From contig NZ_CAKMMG010000002.1 in assembly GCF_927798115.1 (NCBI RefSeq), positions 454,834 to 518,833 of the forward strand: DNA of 64,000 bases, written 5' to 3'. The number at the start of each line of letters is the position of its first letter. The first letter of the stretch is position 1. Positions 51,380 through 62,562 of this stretch are shown here, piece by piece. Below the pieces are notes generated by a model. The model had not been told where the DNA came from and did no database searches. It saw only the letters and a program-made list of their open reading frames with translations. The position numbers and the translations under genes are program-made. This DNA comes from Paenibacillus auburnensis (GTDB lineage Bacteria; Bacillota; Bacilli; Paenibacillales; Paenibacillaceae).

Positions 51380-52342
51380 CTAGTTTCTGCTGTCCTTCAC
51401 CGGTACACCGAAATCTGGTGTGCCGTCTTCGTTCCAGCCCAGTACCTGGGCACGGGTGTGGCGGTTCGGATCATACAGCGGGTCTCCGGTAATTTCCTTA
51501 TAATTGCGGGCATGATAGATCAGTACATCTTCGCCTAGCTCATTGACAGTAAAGCTGTTATGCCCGGGGCCGTATTGCCCGTTTGCCTCATTCGTCTTGA
51601 ATAGTGGCTCCGGATGTTTGCTCCAGGAGGCGGCATCCAGCAGATCACTGTTCTCATCTGCGGTCAGCAGACCCATGCAGTAATTGTAATCGGTGGCACT
51701 GGCCGAGAAGCTAATGAATATCCGGCCATTTCTTTTCAGGACGGCTGCTCCTTCATTCACGCTGAAGCCGATCTTTTCCCATTCATACTCCGGCGTAGCA
51801 ATCATAGTCTGCGGGCCGGTCAGGGTCCACGGATTGCTCATTTCAGAAATGTACAGGTTGGAATTCCCCGGAATCTCCGGATCCTTCTGTGCCCATACAT
51901 AATAGAGGACACCGTTATGCTCGAAGGTGGTTGCATCCAGGGCAAAAGATTCCCAGGCTGTCTTTAGCTGGCCCTTCTCGGTCCAGCTGCCTTCCAGCGG
52001 GTTCGGCGATTCATTCTCCAGCACAAACATCCGGTGGTCGAATAGTCCGTCATTGGTTTCTGTGGTCCGGGCTGCAGCGAAATAGATATACCATTTGCCG
52101 GCAATATAATGAATTTCGGGAGCCCATATATTAGCACTAAGCGGCCCTGTTTCATATTTGCGCCAGGCAACAACCGGTGCTGCATCTCTGAGTCCTTCAA
52201 TCGTCTCCGCTCTGCGAACCTCAATCCGGTCGTATTCCGGTACGGAAGCGGTGAAGTAGTAATAACCGTCCGTGTGTTTATATACCCAAGGATCCGCGCG
52301 CTGCTCCACAAGCGGATTGCTGTATTCTTTGTTCGTGCTCAT
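51380..52342 (-). CDS. GH43-family glycosidase, probable alpha-L-arabinofuranosidase
   Basis: 320 residues, no signal peptide, five-bladed propeller. The catalytic blocks include RADPWVYKHTDGYYYFTASVPEYDRIEVRR (base Asp), SANIWAPEIHYIAGKWYIYFAAA, ESFALDATTFEHNGVLYYVWAQ (pKa-modulating Asp) and GFSVNEGAAVLKRNGRIFISFSAS (acid Glu). It probably releases arabinose from short oligosaccharides in the cytoplasm. The ribosome site is AAAGGAG. It is the last gene of the six-gene operon that starts at 58521. Confidence 0.92.
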   Translation of the reverse strand: MSTNKEYSNPLVEQRADPWVYKHTDGYYYFTASVPEYDRIEVRRAETIEGLRDAAPVVAWRKYETGPLSANIWAPEIHYIAGKWYIYFAAARTTETNDGLFDHRMFVLENESPNPLEGSWTEKGQLKTAWESFALDATTFEHNGVLYYVWAQKDPEIPGNSNLYISEMSNPWTLTGPQTMIATPEYEWEKIGFSVNEGAAVLKRNGRIFISFSASATDYNYCMGLLTADENSDLLDAASWSKHPEPLFKTNEANGQYGPGHNSFTVNELGEDVLIYHARNYKEITGDPLYDPNRHTRAQVLGWNEDGTPDFGVPVKDSRN

Positions 52343-52364
52343 ATTAGTAGCTCCTTTGGTCTAA

Positions 52365-53840
52365 CTATTCTAGTGTAAGTACAACAACAGACGCTGGTGG
52401 AAGAGCACAGCTCAGTACGCCATCTGCCAGCTCCGCATCCTCGTAGGCTGACGGAACTACAGTCTCAGGCGATTCGAACGTATTATGTGCACCTAAGTCT
52501 GTGTGGGTCAGGATCTGTCCAGATACACTGCCGGCTTGAAGTCCGTTGATAGTAAAGCTGAGGCTGGCATCTGCTTCATGGCTAAGGTTACAAATCGAGA
52601 CATAAACTTTTCCATGATTATCACGGGAAGCAGAAATGCTAAGCTGTGGTATTGTTACCCCGCCGTAAGTGTAGAGCGGGCTTTCGAACGCTACTTCCAG
52701 CAGTTCATTATCCTGATGTACCTTGTACATCTCAAATACATGATAGGTGGGTGTTAGTAGCAGTTTGTCGCCTTCCGTCAAAATCAGCGCCTGCAGCACA
52801 TTGACCATCTGGGCAATGTTCGCCATGTATACGCGGTCGCTGTGATTGTGGAAAATATTCAAATGAATACCTGCAACCAGCGCATCTCTAAGTGTGTTCT
52901 GCTGGTAGAGGAAGCCCGGATTTGTCCCCGGCTCGCTCAGGAACCAGGTTCCCCACTCATCTATAATCAATCCTACCCGCTTCTCCGGGTCATATTTATC
53001 CATAATCTCCGAGTGGCGGGTAATAAGTTCGTCCATATGAAGTGATTTCTGCATCGTTTCGATCCATTCGGCTTCATCGAACCCGAGCGCCCGACGTTTC
53101 TCTTCCCAACTGCCTGGAATCGTATAGGAATGCAGACTGAGGCCATCCATCATTTTGCCCGCTTCCCGCATCACTACTTCCGTCCAGTTGTAATCATCCA
53201 CATTCGCTCCCCCGGCAATCTTATAGAGCCGGTTGTCGCCATAGTTTCTGACATAGGTCTGATAACGCCGGTACAGGTCAGCATAATATTCCGGGCGCAT
53301 ATTGCCGCCGCAGCCCCAGTTCTCATTACCGACTCCGAAATATTTCAGCGTCCATGGCTTCTCCTGCCCGTTCTCCTGCCGCCAGGCAGCCATCGGGGAT
53401 TCGCCGTCAAAGGTCATATACTCGACCCACTCCGACATCTCCTGAACCGTGCCGCTGCCGACGTTGCCGCAAATATAAGGCTCGCATTCCAGCAGCTCGC
53501 ACAGGCGGAAAAATTCATGCGTTCCGAAATGGTTGTTCTCGACTACACCGCCCCAGTGGGTGTTTACCATCCGCTTGCGGTTTTCCTTGGGACCAATCCC
53601 GTCTTTCCAGTGATATTCATCGGCAAAACAGCCGCCCGGCCAGCGCAGCACCGGTATGTTCAGCTTTTTTAGCGCATCGACAACATCATTACGAATGCCG
53701 TCCGTGTTAGGGATCAGCGAATCTTCGCCTACCCATAAGCCCTCATAGATGCATCTGCCCAAATGCTCGGCGAAATGCCCGTATATATGTCGGCTGATCT
53801 TGCTTTTGCTCACTTCAACATTCAACTGAGCCTCAGTCAT
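52365..53840 (-). CDS. abfA: GH51 alpha-L-arabinofuranosidase
   Basis: 491 residues, intracellular, removes terminal arabinofuranosyl groups with retention. The acid/base is E173 in [11 protein letters not shown] and the nucleophile E295 in [11 protein letters not shown]-terminal family blocks are [18 protein letters not shown] and [19 protein letters not shown]. The start at 53840 follows GGAGGAGAGAACG; an upstream in-frame extension overlaps the preceding GH43 gene and is unlikely. It sits between two GH43 genes, and the three enzymes together should dismantle imported arabino-oligosaccharides. A second GH51 gene lies at 58616. Confidence 0.95.
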   Translation of the reverse strand: MTEAQLNVEVSKSKISRHIYGHFAEHLGRCIYEGLWVGEDSLIPNTDGIRNDVVDALKKLNIPVLRWPGGCFADEYHWKDGIGPKENRKRMVNTHWGGVVENNHFGTHEFFRLCELLECEPYICGNVGSGTVQEMSEWVEYMTFDGESPMAAWRQENGQEKPWTLKYFGVGNENWGCGGNMRPEYYADLYRRYQTYVRNYGDNRLYKIAGGANVDDYNWTEVVMREAGKMMDGLSLHSYTIPGSWEEKRRALGFDEAEWIETMQKSLHMDELITRHSEIMDKYDPEKRVGLIIDEWGTWFLSEPGTNPGFLYQQNTLRDALVAGIHLNIFHNHSDRVYMANIAQMVNVLQALILTEGDKLLLTPTYHVFEMYKVHQDNELLEVAFESPLYTYGGVTIPQLSISASRDNHGKVYVSICNLSHEADASLSFTINGLQAGSVSGQILTHTDLGAHNTFESPETVVPSAYEDAELADGVLSCALPPASVVVLTLE

Positions 53841-53883
53841 CGTTCTCTCCTCCATCCTTTCTTCACTCCCTGTATATTTAGCT

Positions 53884-55260
53884 TTAGGAGTTTCTTTTTC
53901 CCCAGATTGCCAGGCCCTTTTCATTCAGCCCCGTAAATACAAGGGTCGGTTTATGCTGTTCCCAATCCCACGACGGAAGAAGCAGCACCTTCTCAGTGCG
54001 CCCTTCACCTTCAGCGATATCGTTCCAGAGCAGTGTCAATGATCGTTGTCCGTCAAAATACCATTGTCCTGCCCCCTGCTTGCTGAACAGTTCCCCGTTT
54101 GCCAGAAGGGTCAGGGCTTCAGACCCAATCTGTCCGTCAACGGCAGGGTCATGGATAATCCGTTCCCAGGACCCGGCGATATGATGTGCTGGGATATCCT
54201 GTTCCTTCTCACCGGCATAACGCTCCGGTGAAACAACAGGCCATCCGTCCTCAGTCCACAGGATTTTGCGTACATGCAGATAAGGCCAGTATTTATCAGC
54301 CCCGCCCCGTGCATGGTGTACCATAAAGTAGGTTCCCTCATCGTTTAAGACGGAGTTGTGGCCAGGAGCAATCCATCCCGGATCTTCGCCAAAATGGTAT
54401 CCGCCAAGGATTTTGAGCCCAACCTCATATTGAGGTGTATAGGAACTATCCTTCATGTCACGGCCATAAATATCCACGTAAGGACCGGTGATCGAGTCGG
54501 AACGGGCGACGCGGACATTGTAATCCTCGAAGAGGGAGTCATAGGAAACGAACAGATAATACTTCTTAAACTGCTCATTATAAACAATGTATGGTCCTTC
54601 AACCGCTCCGTCTTCAGTCGCCTTATCGCGGACGGCCAGCAATTGGCCAAATCCCCCGGAAATCGGTTTGCCCGACTCCTTATCCAGCTGAATAATATGT
54701 ATTCCGCCGAAAAAAGAACCGTAAACCATCCACATCCGGCCTTCCGCATCATTAACTACGTTCGCATCAATCGCATTCAGAGGATCCTCTTCACGGGTCT
54801 TGATGACCACCCCTTCATCTGTCCAGGGGCCCTCAATAGAGTCTGAAGTCTGCAGCCCAATCAGTGACTGGCGGCTGCCGAATGAAGAAGCAGAATAATA
54901 CATCCGGTATTTACCCTGGTACTCAACCACATCAGGTGCCCAAAGATTCATAGCATTTGCCCAGTCCTGCGCAATCTGCGGGATTCCCGGAAGCGCATAA
55001 TGTACCCAGTTCCAGTGAATCAGATCCTTAGATTTGCGGACCATCACTCCAGGTACCAGGTCTCCTCCGACTTTTACATCCGTAGAGAAAACGTAATATC
55101 CTTCAGGGGTCTTCACTATTCCCGGGTCATGAGAATTATGAACCCCCCACTCCGCTTCCACATCAAGAATAGAGGTATCATATAGCTTCAATTCCCCTGG
55201 AGCTTGCGGGAAAATCAGTACATTTCCTTCTCCTTCAGAATGAACCGGTGCCTTACTCAT
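53884..55260 (-). CDS. GH43-family arabinanase-like enzyme with C-terminal domain
   Basis: 458 residues, no signal peptide. The propeller is at about 30-335: [22 protein letters not shown] (base Asp), [44 protein letters not shown] (Asp), [26 protein letters not shown] (Glu) and [25 protein letters not shown] (metal-site His). The beta-barrel C-terminal domain (about 350-458) is as in two-domain endo-1,5-alpha-L-arabinanases. Lack of a signal peptide means it cuts imported oligosaccharides. Its ATG overlaps the permease stop by one base (TGATG). Confidence 0.92.
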   Translation of the reverse strand: MSKAPVHSEGEGNVLIFPQAPGELKLYDTSILDVEAEWGVHNSHDPGIVKTPEGYYVFSTDVKVGGDLVPGVMVRKSKDLIHWNWVHYALPGIPQIAQDWANAMNLWAPDVVEYQGKYRMYYSASSFGSRQSLIGLQTSDSIEGPWTDEGVVIKTREEDPLNAIDANVVNDAEGRMWMVYGSFFGGIHIIQLDKESGKPISGGFGQLLAVRDKATEDGAVEGPYIVYNEQFKKYYLFVSYDSLFEDYNVRVARSDSITGPYVDIYGRDMKDSSYTPQYEVGLKILGGYHFGEDPGWIAPGHNSVLNDEGTYFMVHHARGGADKYWPYLHVRKILWTEDGWPVVSPERYAGEKEQDIPAHHIAGSWERIIHDPAVDGQIGSEALTLLANGELFSKQGAGQWYFDGQRSLTLLWNDIAEGEGRTEKVLLLPSWDWEQHKPTLVFTGLNEKGLAIWGKRNS

Positions 55261-56096
55261 CAGCCTTTAACCCCCGAAATGGCTACAGATTCGATAATCT
55301 GCTTTTGGAAGACCAGGAAGATAATCAGCATTGGCAACAGGGCAATAATAGAGGCTGCCATGATCAGCGGATAATCCGTCTGGATCGCATAGGTCGCGTT
55401 AAAGTTGGCAATGACCAGCTGCAGGGTCTGCTTCTCCGGTGAATTCAGATAGATTATCGGTGACAGATAGTCATTCCAGATGCCCATGAACCACAGAATC
55501 AGCTGTGCAGCTACTGCCGGTTTGATCAGCGGGAAGGTGATAGAGCTATACAGCCGGAAGTAGGAACTTCCGTCGATTTTAGCGGCCTCGATAATAGCAT
55601 TTGGTACACTGCTGAGGTATTGCCGCAGGAAAAAGATCATAACGATGTTTCCGAACAATCCCGGTACAATCAGCGGAAGCAGGGTATCTACCCAGCCCAG
55701 CTTGGAGAACATGAAGAATTGGGGAATCATAACCGCCGGATAAGGAATCATCAAAGAAGACAGCATCAACAGGAAAATTTTATTTTTGGCCGGAAACTTG
55801 AGTTTGGCAAAAGCGAATGCAGCCAGAGATGAGGTGAACGTCCCTACTACGGTTACAGAAACAGCGATAATTACACTGTTCTTGATACCACTAAGCAACG
55901 GTCCAGCTTCCCAGATCTCCTTGTATTTACCGAATTGAAACGGATTCGGAATCCATACTGGCGGCAGGGCGAAGACGTCCTGCTTGTCCTTCAGTGATGT
56001 GGACAGCATCCATAACAGCGGTCCGATCATGAATACCGCACCGATTAATAACAAAATGAATATGATTGTATTCGTAACTCTTCTTCTGCTCTTCAT
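55260..56096 (-). CDS. Arabinose-oligomer ABC permease (AraQ type)
   Basis: 278 residues with six helices. The EAA loop is NAIIEAAKIDGSSYFRLYSSITFPLIKPA, and the end is QIIESVAISGVKG. The ribosome site is AGGGAGGAG. It pairs with 56121-57011 and the lipoprotein at 57115. Clustering with GH43 and GH51 genes mirrors the B. subtilis abnA-araNPQ-abfA logic, so arabino-oligosaccharides are the probable cargo. The ATPase is encoded elsewhere. Confidence 0.93.
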   Translation of the reverse strand: MKSRRRVTNTIIFILLLIGAVFMIGPLLWMLSTSLKDKQDVFALPPVWIPNPFQFGKYKEIWEAGPLLSGIKNSVIIAVSVTVVGTFTSSLAAFAFAKLKFPAKNKIFLLMLSSLMIPYPAVMIPQFFMFSKLGWVDTLLPLIVPGLFGNIVMIFFLRQYLSSVPNAIIEAAKIDGSSYFRLYSSITFPLIKPAVAAQLILWFMGIWNDYLSPIIYLNSPEKQTLQLVIANFNATYAIQTDYPLIMAASIIALLPMLIIFLVFQKQIIESVAISGVKG

Positions 56097-56120
56097 ATTT
56101 ATTCGCTCCTCCCTCTCATA

Positions 56121-57011
56121 TCAATCAACATCGAACGATTGCTTCTCGTTCATTCTGAATTGGATAAGAGTCACGACAAATATAAACACGCCTAGAACAA
56201 CCGCCATTGCGGAAGCATAACCCATCTGGAAGTTGCCGAAAGCCTTTTGCCAGATATAGAACACGACAGAAGCCGAAGCATATTCCGGTCCGCCGGTAGG
56301 GGTCATAATGTTCATTTCGGTAAAGATTTGCGATCCTCCGATGATATTGGTAACAATGATAAAGAAGGTAACCGGACGCACCATCGGCCAGGTAATATGC
56401 CAGAAAGCCTTGAAGCCGTTTGCGCCATCGAGCTCAGCGGCTTCATAATAGGATCTTGATACGCTCTGCAATGCCGCCAAATAGAGCAGCATCGTGTAAC
56501 CGACACCCTTCCAGACCGCCATAATAATTAGTGCCGGCTTGACGGTGAATTTGTTCGCCATCCAGTTGGGCCCGGTTATGCCAAACAGGTCAAGAAATTG
56601 ATTGACAAGTCCGTAATCTCCGTTATACGCCCAGTTCCACATGATAGATACAGCAGCCAGAGATGAAATAACAGGAACGTAATAAATAACCCGGAATGCT
56701 GTCGTACCAGGTACACCACGGTTAAGTCCAAGCGCCAGCAGAAGGGCAAGAACGATCCCGATAGGAATTCCTAGCATCATGAAGAGTGTATTGAACAGAG
56801 CTTTATGAAACAGTTCATCGGTCCACAAATCCTTAAAATTACTCAACCCGATGAAACTCATTCCTCCGAGACCATCCCAATCCGTAAACGAACCATAGAT
56901 GGAATAAATCATCGGATACAAAGTAAAGATCAGCAGTCCCAGCAGCGGAGGAAGAATGAATAAAAATCCGTAGATTTTCTCCTTCCGGTAGAGGTTCGAC
57001 TTGGTTATCAT
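56121..57011 (-). CDS. Arabinose-oligomer ABC permease (AraP type)
   Basis: 296 residues from the ATG at 57011 (GAGGTG upstream; a GTG nine bases earlier lies in that site). Six helices are present; FILPPLLGLLIFTLYPMIYSIYGSFTDWDG is typical of the MalF/AraP N-terminus, and the EAA loop is SYYEAAELDGANGFKAFWHITWPMVRPV. It is the second gene of the arabino-oligosaccharide operon. Confidence 0.93.
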   Translation of the reverse strand: MITKSNLYRKEKIYGFLFILPPLLGLLIFTLYPMIYSIYGSFTDWDGLGGMSFIGLSNFKDLWTDELFHKALFNTLFMMLGIPIGIVLALLLALGLNRGVPGTTAFRVIYYVPVISSLAAVSIMWNWAYNGDYGLVNQFLDLFGITGPNWMANKFTVKPALIIMAVWKGVGYTMLLYLAALQSVSRSYYEAAELDGANGFKAFWHITWPMVRPVTFFIIVTNIIGGSQIFTEMNIMTPTGGPEYASASVVFYIWQKAFGNFQMGYASAMAVVLGVFIFVVTLIQFRMNEKQSFDVD

Positions 57012-57114
57012 AGCAATCACCTCAAATTCGGATATCAGATAAAAGTGATGCCAGCCAAGGAATTCTTAAGGGCCAACACCACTTTTTTCTGGGATAAAGC
57101 AGGTTTAATAGTTA

Positions 57115-58521
57115 TTATTTCTTGGATTTTGCTTCTTGCTCATTCGCTTTATCCAACAATTTTTGCATTTTAGGCTGTTCGGATTTCACATATTCAGCTG
57201 CTGTAACCTTACCGTCGATAACAGGTTGAATATCGGTGAAGAACAGGTTGTACCATTCAGCATTATAAGTGTAGTGACCTGGAAGCACTCTGCCGTAATC
57301 TTCAACAATCTGCAGGAATTCTTCTTTATTGGCTGGTTTAGTAGTTGTGTCAGCTGCCCATTCAGTTGCCATGTCTATAAGGTTAGGAATCTGAACCTTT
57401 GCTTTCACAAGAGCGTCCATACCTTCCTTGGAGGCTGTCAGGTAGTTGATCAGCTCAACTGCTTCTTCCGGATTTTTAGTTTTGGCCGATGCGCCGATAC
57501 CAAGAGAGCCGGTCCATGTAGCCGATTTACCTGTTGAACCTGCTGGGTAAGGAATCAGGTCATAATCGAAAGGCAATTTTTCATAAGTACTCATATCCCA
57601 AGGACCTACAGGGAAGAAGGCCATTTCGCCTTTCATCCAACGTTGGTAGGTATCCAGTGTCTGAGCTTGTTCAGTGGAAGGCGTGATTCCGTATTTGTTC
57701 TGCATATCCGCGAAGAATTGCAGTGCTTCGGCAAATTTCGGATCATCAATAGTTACTTTAGTTTTGGTAGGGTCGATCCAGTCAGCTCCATTGCTCCATA
57801 CGAACGATTGCAAAGTCCAGTTTACGTTGAAGCCGGCACCGAATTGATCCAGCTTGCCGTCCCCATCCTTGTCAATGGTCAGCTGCTTAGCAACTTTAAT
57901 GAATTCATCCCATGTGTATGGTTTATCTTTGTCAGGAAGCGGAACGCCTGCTGCTTCAAACATAGTTTTGTTATAACCAAGCGCGAAAGGACCAACGTCT
58001 TTAGGCATACCATAAATGTTGCCTTGACCAGCCATTGTACCGTCATAGCGGTACAAGTCTACGCCGTATTTCCAAATATTGTCGAGGTTGATGTTGGAGT
58101 TACCTTCAATGTAGCTGGTCAGATCCAACAACACGCCACTGTTTACATAAGCTTTAAGGTCACCGGATTCAAAATAGAATACGTCAGGTACACTGTTCCC
58201 TGTGATCGATGCTTTGAGTTTGGTAGCATATTGGTCAGCTGCGGTAACAATGATCTTTACCTTCACATTAGGATGATCAGCTTCGAATTGTTTAACTACG
58301 CCTTCATAAGCCTTTTGCTCATCTGTACCGCCTCTGAACATGAATGTCAGATTTTTAGTTTCTTTGGAATCACTGCTTGCTTCTTTTTTTGCAGTGTTTC
58401 CAGCATTCGTTGCTGCTGTGTCGTTAGATGATGCATTGTTGTTACCGCCGCATCCTGCAAGTACTACTGAAGCTGCCAGGACTAAAGACATTGATGTTAA
58501 CCAGCCCTTTTTCTTTAACAA
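57115..58521 (-). CDS. Arabinose-oligomer-binding lipoprotein (AraN type)
   Basis: 468 residues. TTG start at 58521, set by AGGAGGGG 5-6 bp upstream. The ATG 36 bases earlier would place the ribosome site inside the gene. The lipoprotein signal has lipobox LAGC in [15 protein letters not shown]. The binding fold is of family 1 ([64 protein letters not shown]). It is the first gene of the operon with two permeases, GH43, GH51 and GH43. Confidence 0.93.
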   Translation of the reverse strand: MLKKKGWLTSMSLVLAASVVLAGCGGNNNASSNDTAATNAGNTAKKEASSDSKETKNLTFMFRGGTDEQKAYEGVVKQFEADHPNVKVKIIVTAADQYATKLKASITGNSVPDVFYFESGDLKAYVNSGVLLDLTSYIEGNSNINLDNIWKYGVDLYRYDGTMAGQGNIYGMPKDVGPFALGYNKTMFEAAGVPLPDKDKPYTWDEFIKVAKQLTIDKDGDGKLDQFGAGFNVNWTLQSFVWSNGADWIDPTKTKVTIDDPKFAEALQFFADMQNKYGITPSTEQAQTLDTYQRWMKGEMAFFPVGPWDMSTYEKLPFDYDLIPYPAGSTGKSATWTGSLGIGASAKTKNPEEAVELINYLTASKEGMDALVKAKVQIPNLIDMATEWAADTTTKPANKEEFLQIVEDYGRVLPGHYTYNAEWYNLFFTDIQPVIDGKVTAAEYVKSEQPKMQKLLDKANEQEAKSKK

Positions 58522-58615
58522 TGTAACCCCTCCTAGAATGTTGTGAACAATTGCCATGCTATATAGAAGAACTAGTAACCGATTGTTGCGGTTTTGTTAG
58601 TTCAAGCTACCTTGT

Positions 58616-60169
<1,554 letters not shown>

Positions 60170-60185
60170 TTAAAAAACATTTGAA

Positions 60186-60199
60186 TGTATTCGCTTACA
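60186..60199 (-). promoter_or_regulatory. cre (CcpA) site of the GH51 gene
   Basis: The minus-strand TGTAAGCGAATACA matches the core TGNAANCGNWNNCW fully; the flanking W is C. It is 5 bp downstream of the predicted -10, so it overlaps the transcription start. The site at 63927-63940 has the same placement. Confidence 0.7.
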
Positions 60200-60204
60200 G
60201 ATAT

Positions 60205-60233
60205 AAAATAACATATATAAACCATGTTGTAAA
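60205..60233 (-). promoter_or_regulatory. Promoter of the GH51 gene at 58616
   Basis: Minus-strand TTTACA (60233-60228) and TATTTT (60210-60205) are 17 bp apart. The sequence, spacing and downstream cre are conserved with the promoter at 63946-63974. Confidence 0.6.
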
Positions 60234-60239
60234 TATTAA

Positions 60240-60467
60240 AGTATAAAATGATTTATGAATGTTTGAAGTAAAGTTATTTTCAAGCAAATTTTATGAAATA
60301 ATAGCACTTTTTTTGTCGAAACGTCCCTTTCTTTTGTTTATAAAAATATAAAATAAAATGTTTATCCACAAAAATAATAGTTTTATATCGATTTTTCAGT
60401 ACAAAGAGAGAAAAAAAATCAGCTAAGTTGCTTAAAAGATTCAAACTTTCTTAAAGCATTATAAAAC
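60240..60467. other. AT-rich gap, no gene seen
   Basis: Very AT-rich DNA between the GH51 promoter and the terminator of the upstream operon. No open frame, structured RNA or repeat was recognised. Confidence 0.5.
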
Positions 60468-60512
60468 AAAAGTGTCCTGACTACTCTAATTATGAGCAGT
60501 CAGGACACTTTT
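60468..60512 (-). terminator. Terminator of the sugar importer operon
   Basis: Perfect 15-bp arms AAAAGTGTCCTGACT and AGTCAGGACACTTTT flank an inner CTC/GAG stem and are followed on the minus strand by GTTTTAT. It is about 125 bp after the permease stop at 60636. Confidence 0.9.
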
Positions 60513-60635
60513 AAATTAAATCCTCTATCTTCATTCTACCCTGAACGGGTAATGAGTTCATCCTTATAAAGTGATCCCAACAATTTCAACCGGTTCCAAT
60601 TAGTCAGGCATACTATTTAAACCTTAAATCCTCGG

Positions 60636-61550
60636 TTAACCCTTAATCCCTGAGTTCAAGTTTATGGACTGTACAAAATATTTCTGCGCGAACAAGAACA
60701 GCAGCAGTGTAGGAATGATTGCCAGGATCGCCGAGCCCATCAATTGCCCGATCATCCGGTAGTTACCATAAATATCCTGCAACAGCAAGAGTCCCGCTGT
60801 CACCGGCATTTTGTCAACATCTGTAAATACGATAACCGGCCAGAGGAAGTCATTCCATGAACCGGTGAAGGAGAACAGTCCGCATACAATCAGAATCGGC
60901 TTCATTAGCGGCACAATGATGGAGGCATAAATACGGAAATGGCCTGCACCATCCACATGAGCCGATTCATCAAGTTCCTTTGGAATACCATTCATAAATT
61001 GCCGGACCAGGAAAAGATTCCCCATACCAGCCAGTCCGGGGATAACCATCGCCCAGGAGGTATTAACCCAACCCAAAGCATCAATGATTTTGTAGGAAGG
61101 AATCAGGTTCACAACACCCGGGAAAAAGGAAATACCCAGTAAGGTGAAAAAGAGCGTATCTCTTCCTTTGAACTTCATGCGGGAATAGCCATAACCGGTT
61201 ATGGAAATCACAATAACTACGAGCAGGGTGTGCATTGTTGCTATAAACAATGAGTTCATGAGCCAACGCAGGATAGGGGCCGTTGAAGTGTTCTCCAGAA
61301 TCGCTACATAGTTTTCAAGGATCCATTCTTTCGGAAACATTCTGAACCCTGAGCTGACGACCTCGGTCTGTGACCGGAAGGAAGTTGTGATACCGAAGAC
61401 GACAGGAACGATCCAAATTACACACAGTATAATCAGGAACAGATACGAGATATATTTCGAAATACTAATACCTGATCCTTTTCTTTTATCTACACGCTGT
61501 CCGTTTACAAGCGGACCTTTATCCAATTGTCCAGCTATTTGGTTTGCCAT
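60636..61550 (-). CDS. Sugar ABC transporter permease (MalG type)
   Basis: 304 residues. An N-terminal cytoplasmic tail of about 30 residues precedes six helices. The EAA loop is ELDESAHVDGAGHFRIYASIIVPLMKP, and the end is YFVQSINLNSGIKG. The ribosome site is AAAGGCAGGTG. It is the third gene of the importer operon beginning at 63807. Its position between arabinan-related genes suggests arabinose-containing or other plant-wall oligosaccharides, but no hydrolase lies inside this operon. Confidence 0.93.
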   Translation of the reverse strand: MANQIAGQLDKGPLVNGQRVDKRKGSGISISKYISYLFLIILCVIWIVPVVFGITTSFRSQTEVVSSGFRMFPKEWILENYVAILENTSTAPILRWLMNSLFIATMHTLLVVIVISITGYGYSRMKFKGRDTLFFTLLGISFFPGVVNLIPSYKIIDALGWVNTSWAMVIPGLAGMGNLFLVRQFMNGIPKELDESAHVDGAGHFRIYASIIVPLMKPILIVCGLFSFTGSWNDFLWPVIVFTDVDKMPVTAGLLLLQDIYGNYRMIGQLMGSAILAIIPTLLLFLFAQKYFVQSINLNSGIKG

Positions 61551-61604
61551 GCGGGTACACCTGCCTTTTCAATTTCGCTGCCTGATCCATTGTCTTATCC
61601 AAGA

Positions 61605-62483
61605 CTAAGCTGCATTCCGGTTCATCACATAGTATTGCAGGGCTGAAATAAGCAAAATAACCAGTCCCAAGAGTACCGCCATCGCCGAAGCCATCCCCGC
61701 AATAGACTCGCCGTTACCAAATGCGAGCTGGCGGATATACATCATCAGTACATGCGTACTTTGGCGCGGACCGCCATCTGTCATCATAAGCGGTTGGCCG
61801 AAGACGTTAAAGGCCCCTGCAGTAGTCATAACAAAGGTATAGATGAGCGGGAAACGAATGGAAGGCAAAGTGATGCTCGCAAATCTGCGGATCGGCCCAG
61901 CTCCGTCCATTTCTGCCGATTCATAAAGATCCTGTGCTACACCGCTGATCGAAGCACGGTAAATAATCAGGTTGCCCCCGACTCCGCCCCAGATCGTAAT
62001 TATAATAATCAGGATCCACGCATAAGGCTGGTGGGTCGGCCAGGAAATGTCGGAACCGAATACATTGCCGACCATCCCTAGTTGCTTGTTGAAAAGCAGC
62101 AGCCAAATCAAAGCTCCCGCCGAGATAGAAATCAGGCCCGGAACATACAGAATAGCCTGAATCAGGCTTTTCCCCTTCACTTTCTTATGTTCCAGTGCAA
62201 CTGCAATCAGCAGCGGAAGCACAATTAAAAGCGGTACACTGAGCGCAACGAATATCAGCGTATTCTTCAGGCCGTTATTAAATTGTGTATGAAAGGTTGA
62301 TTTCGTATCAAAAAGGATGGTTTTGTAATTGTCGAAGCCAACCCAAACTGGATCATTCATCAGATTCCATTTGGTGAACGACGCATAAATCCCGTATATT
62401 GTCGGCAGTAAAATAAATACAACGAATAAGATGACATGTGGACCTACAAAGAAAACAGGCGCCAAATTTAGTTTCTTTTTCAT
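61605..62483 (-). CDS. Sugar ABC transporter permease (MalF type)
   Basis: 292 residues from the ATG at 62483. A TTG six bases earlier is 6 bp from AAGGAG and may be the true start. A much longer frame would begin inside the 17-bp hairpin at 62506-62541. Six helices are present; the EAA loop is DLYESAEMDGAGPIRRFASITLPSIRFP. It follows the lipoprotein gene and precedes its partner permease. Confidence 0.92.
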   Translation of the reverse strand: MKKKLNLAPVFFVGPHVILFVVFILLPTIYGIYASFTKWNLMNDPVWVGFDNYKTILFDTKSTFHTQFNNGLKNTLIFVALSVPLLIVLPLLIAVALEHKKVKGKSLIQAILYVPGLISISAGALIWLLLFNKQLGMVGNVFGSDISWPTHQPYAWILIIIITIWGGVGGNLIIYRASISGVAQDLYESAEMDGAGPIRRFASITLPSIRFPLIYTFVMTTAGAFNVFGQPLMMTDGGPRQSTHVLMMYIRQLAFGNGESIAGMASAMAVLLGLVILLISALQYYVMNRNAA

Positions 62484-62505
62484 AGGCAATCTTTTCTCCT
62501 TTGGC

Positions 62506-62541
62506 ATAAAGCAATGTGCCATGAATGGCACATTGCTTTAT
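62506..62541 (-). other. Intercistronic hairpin after the binding-protein gene
   Basis: ATAAAGCAATGTGCCAT (62506-62522) and ATGGCACATTGCTTTAT (62525-62541) are perfect 17-bp arms with a 2-nt gap, 21 bp after the lipoprotein stop. No T tract follows on the minus strand. It fits an mRNA-stabilising or partial-termination element that favours the binding protein. Confidence 0.8.
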
Positions 62542-62562
62542 ACAATCATTTCCCCTTGCGTT

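Noticed and set aside
62484..62531. Longer MalF-type permease start
   Set aside because: The extension would be coded by the 17-bp intercistronic hairpin and has no ribosome site.
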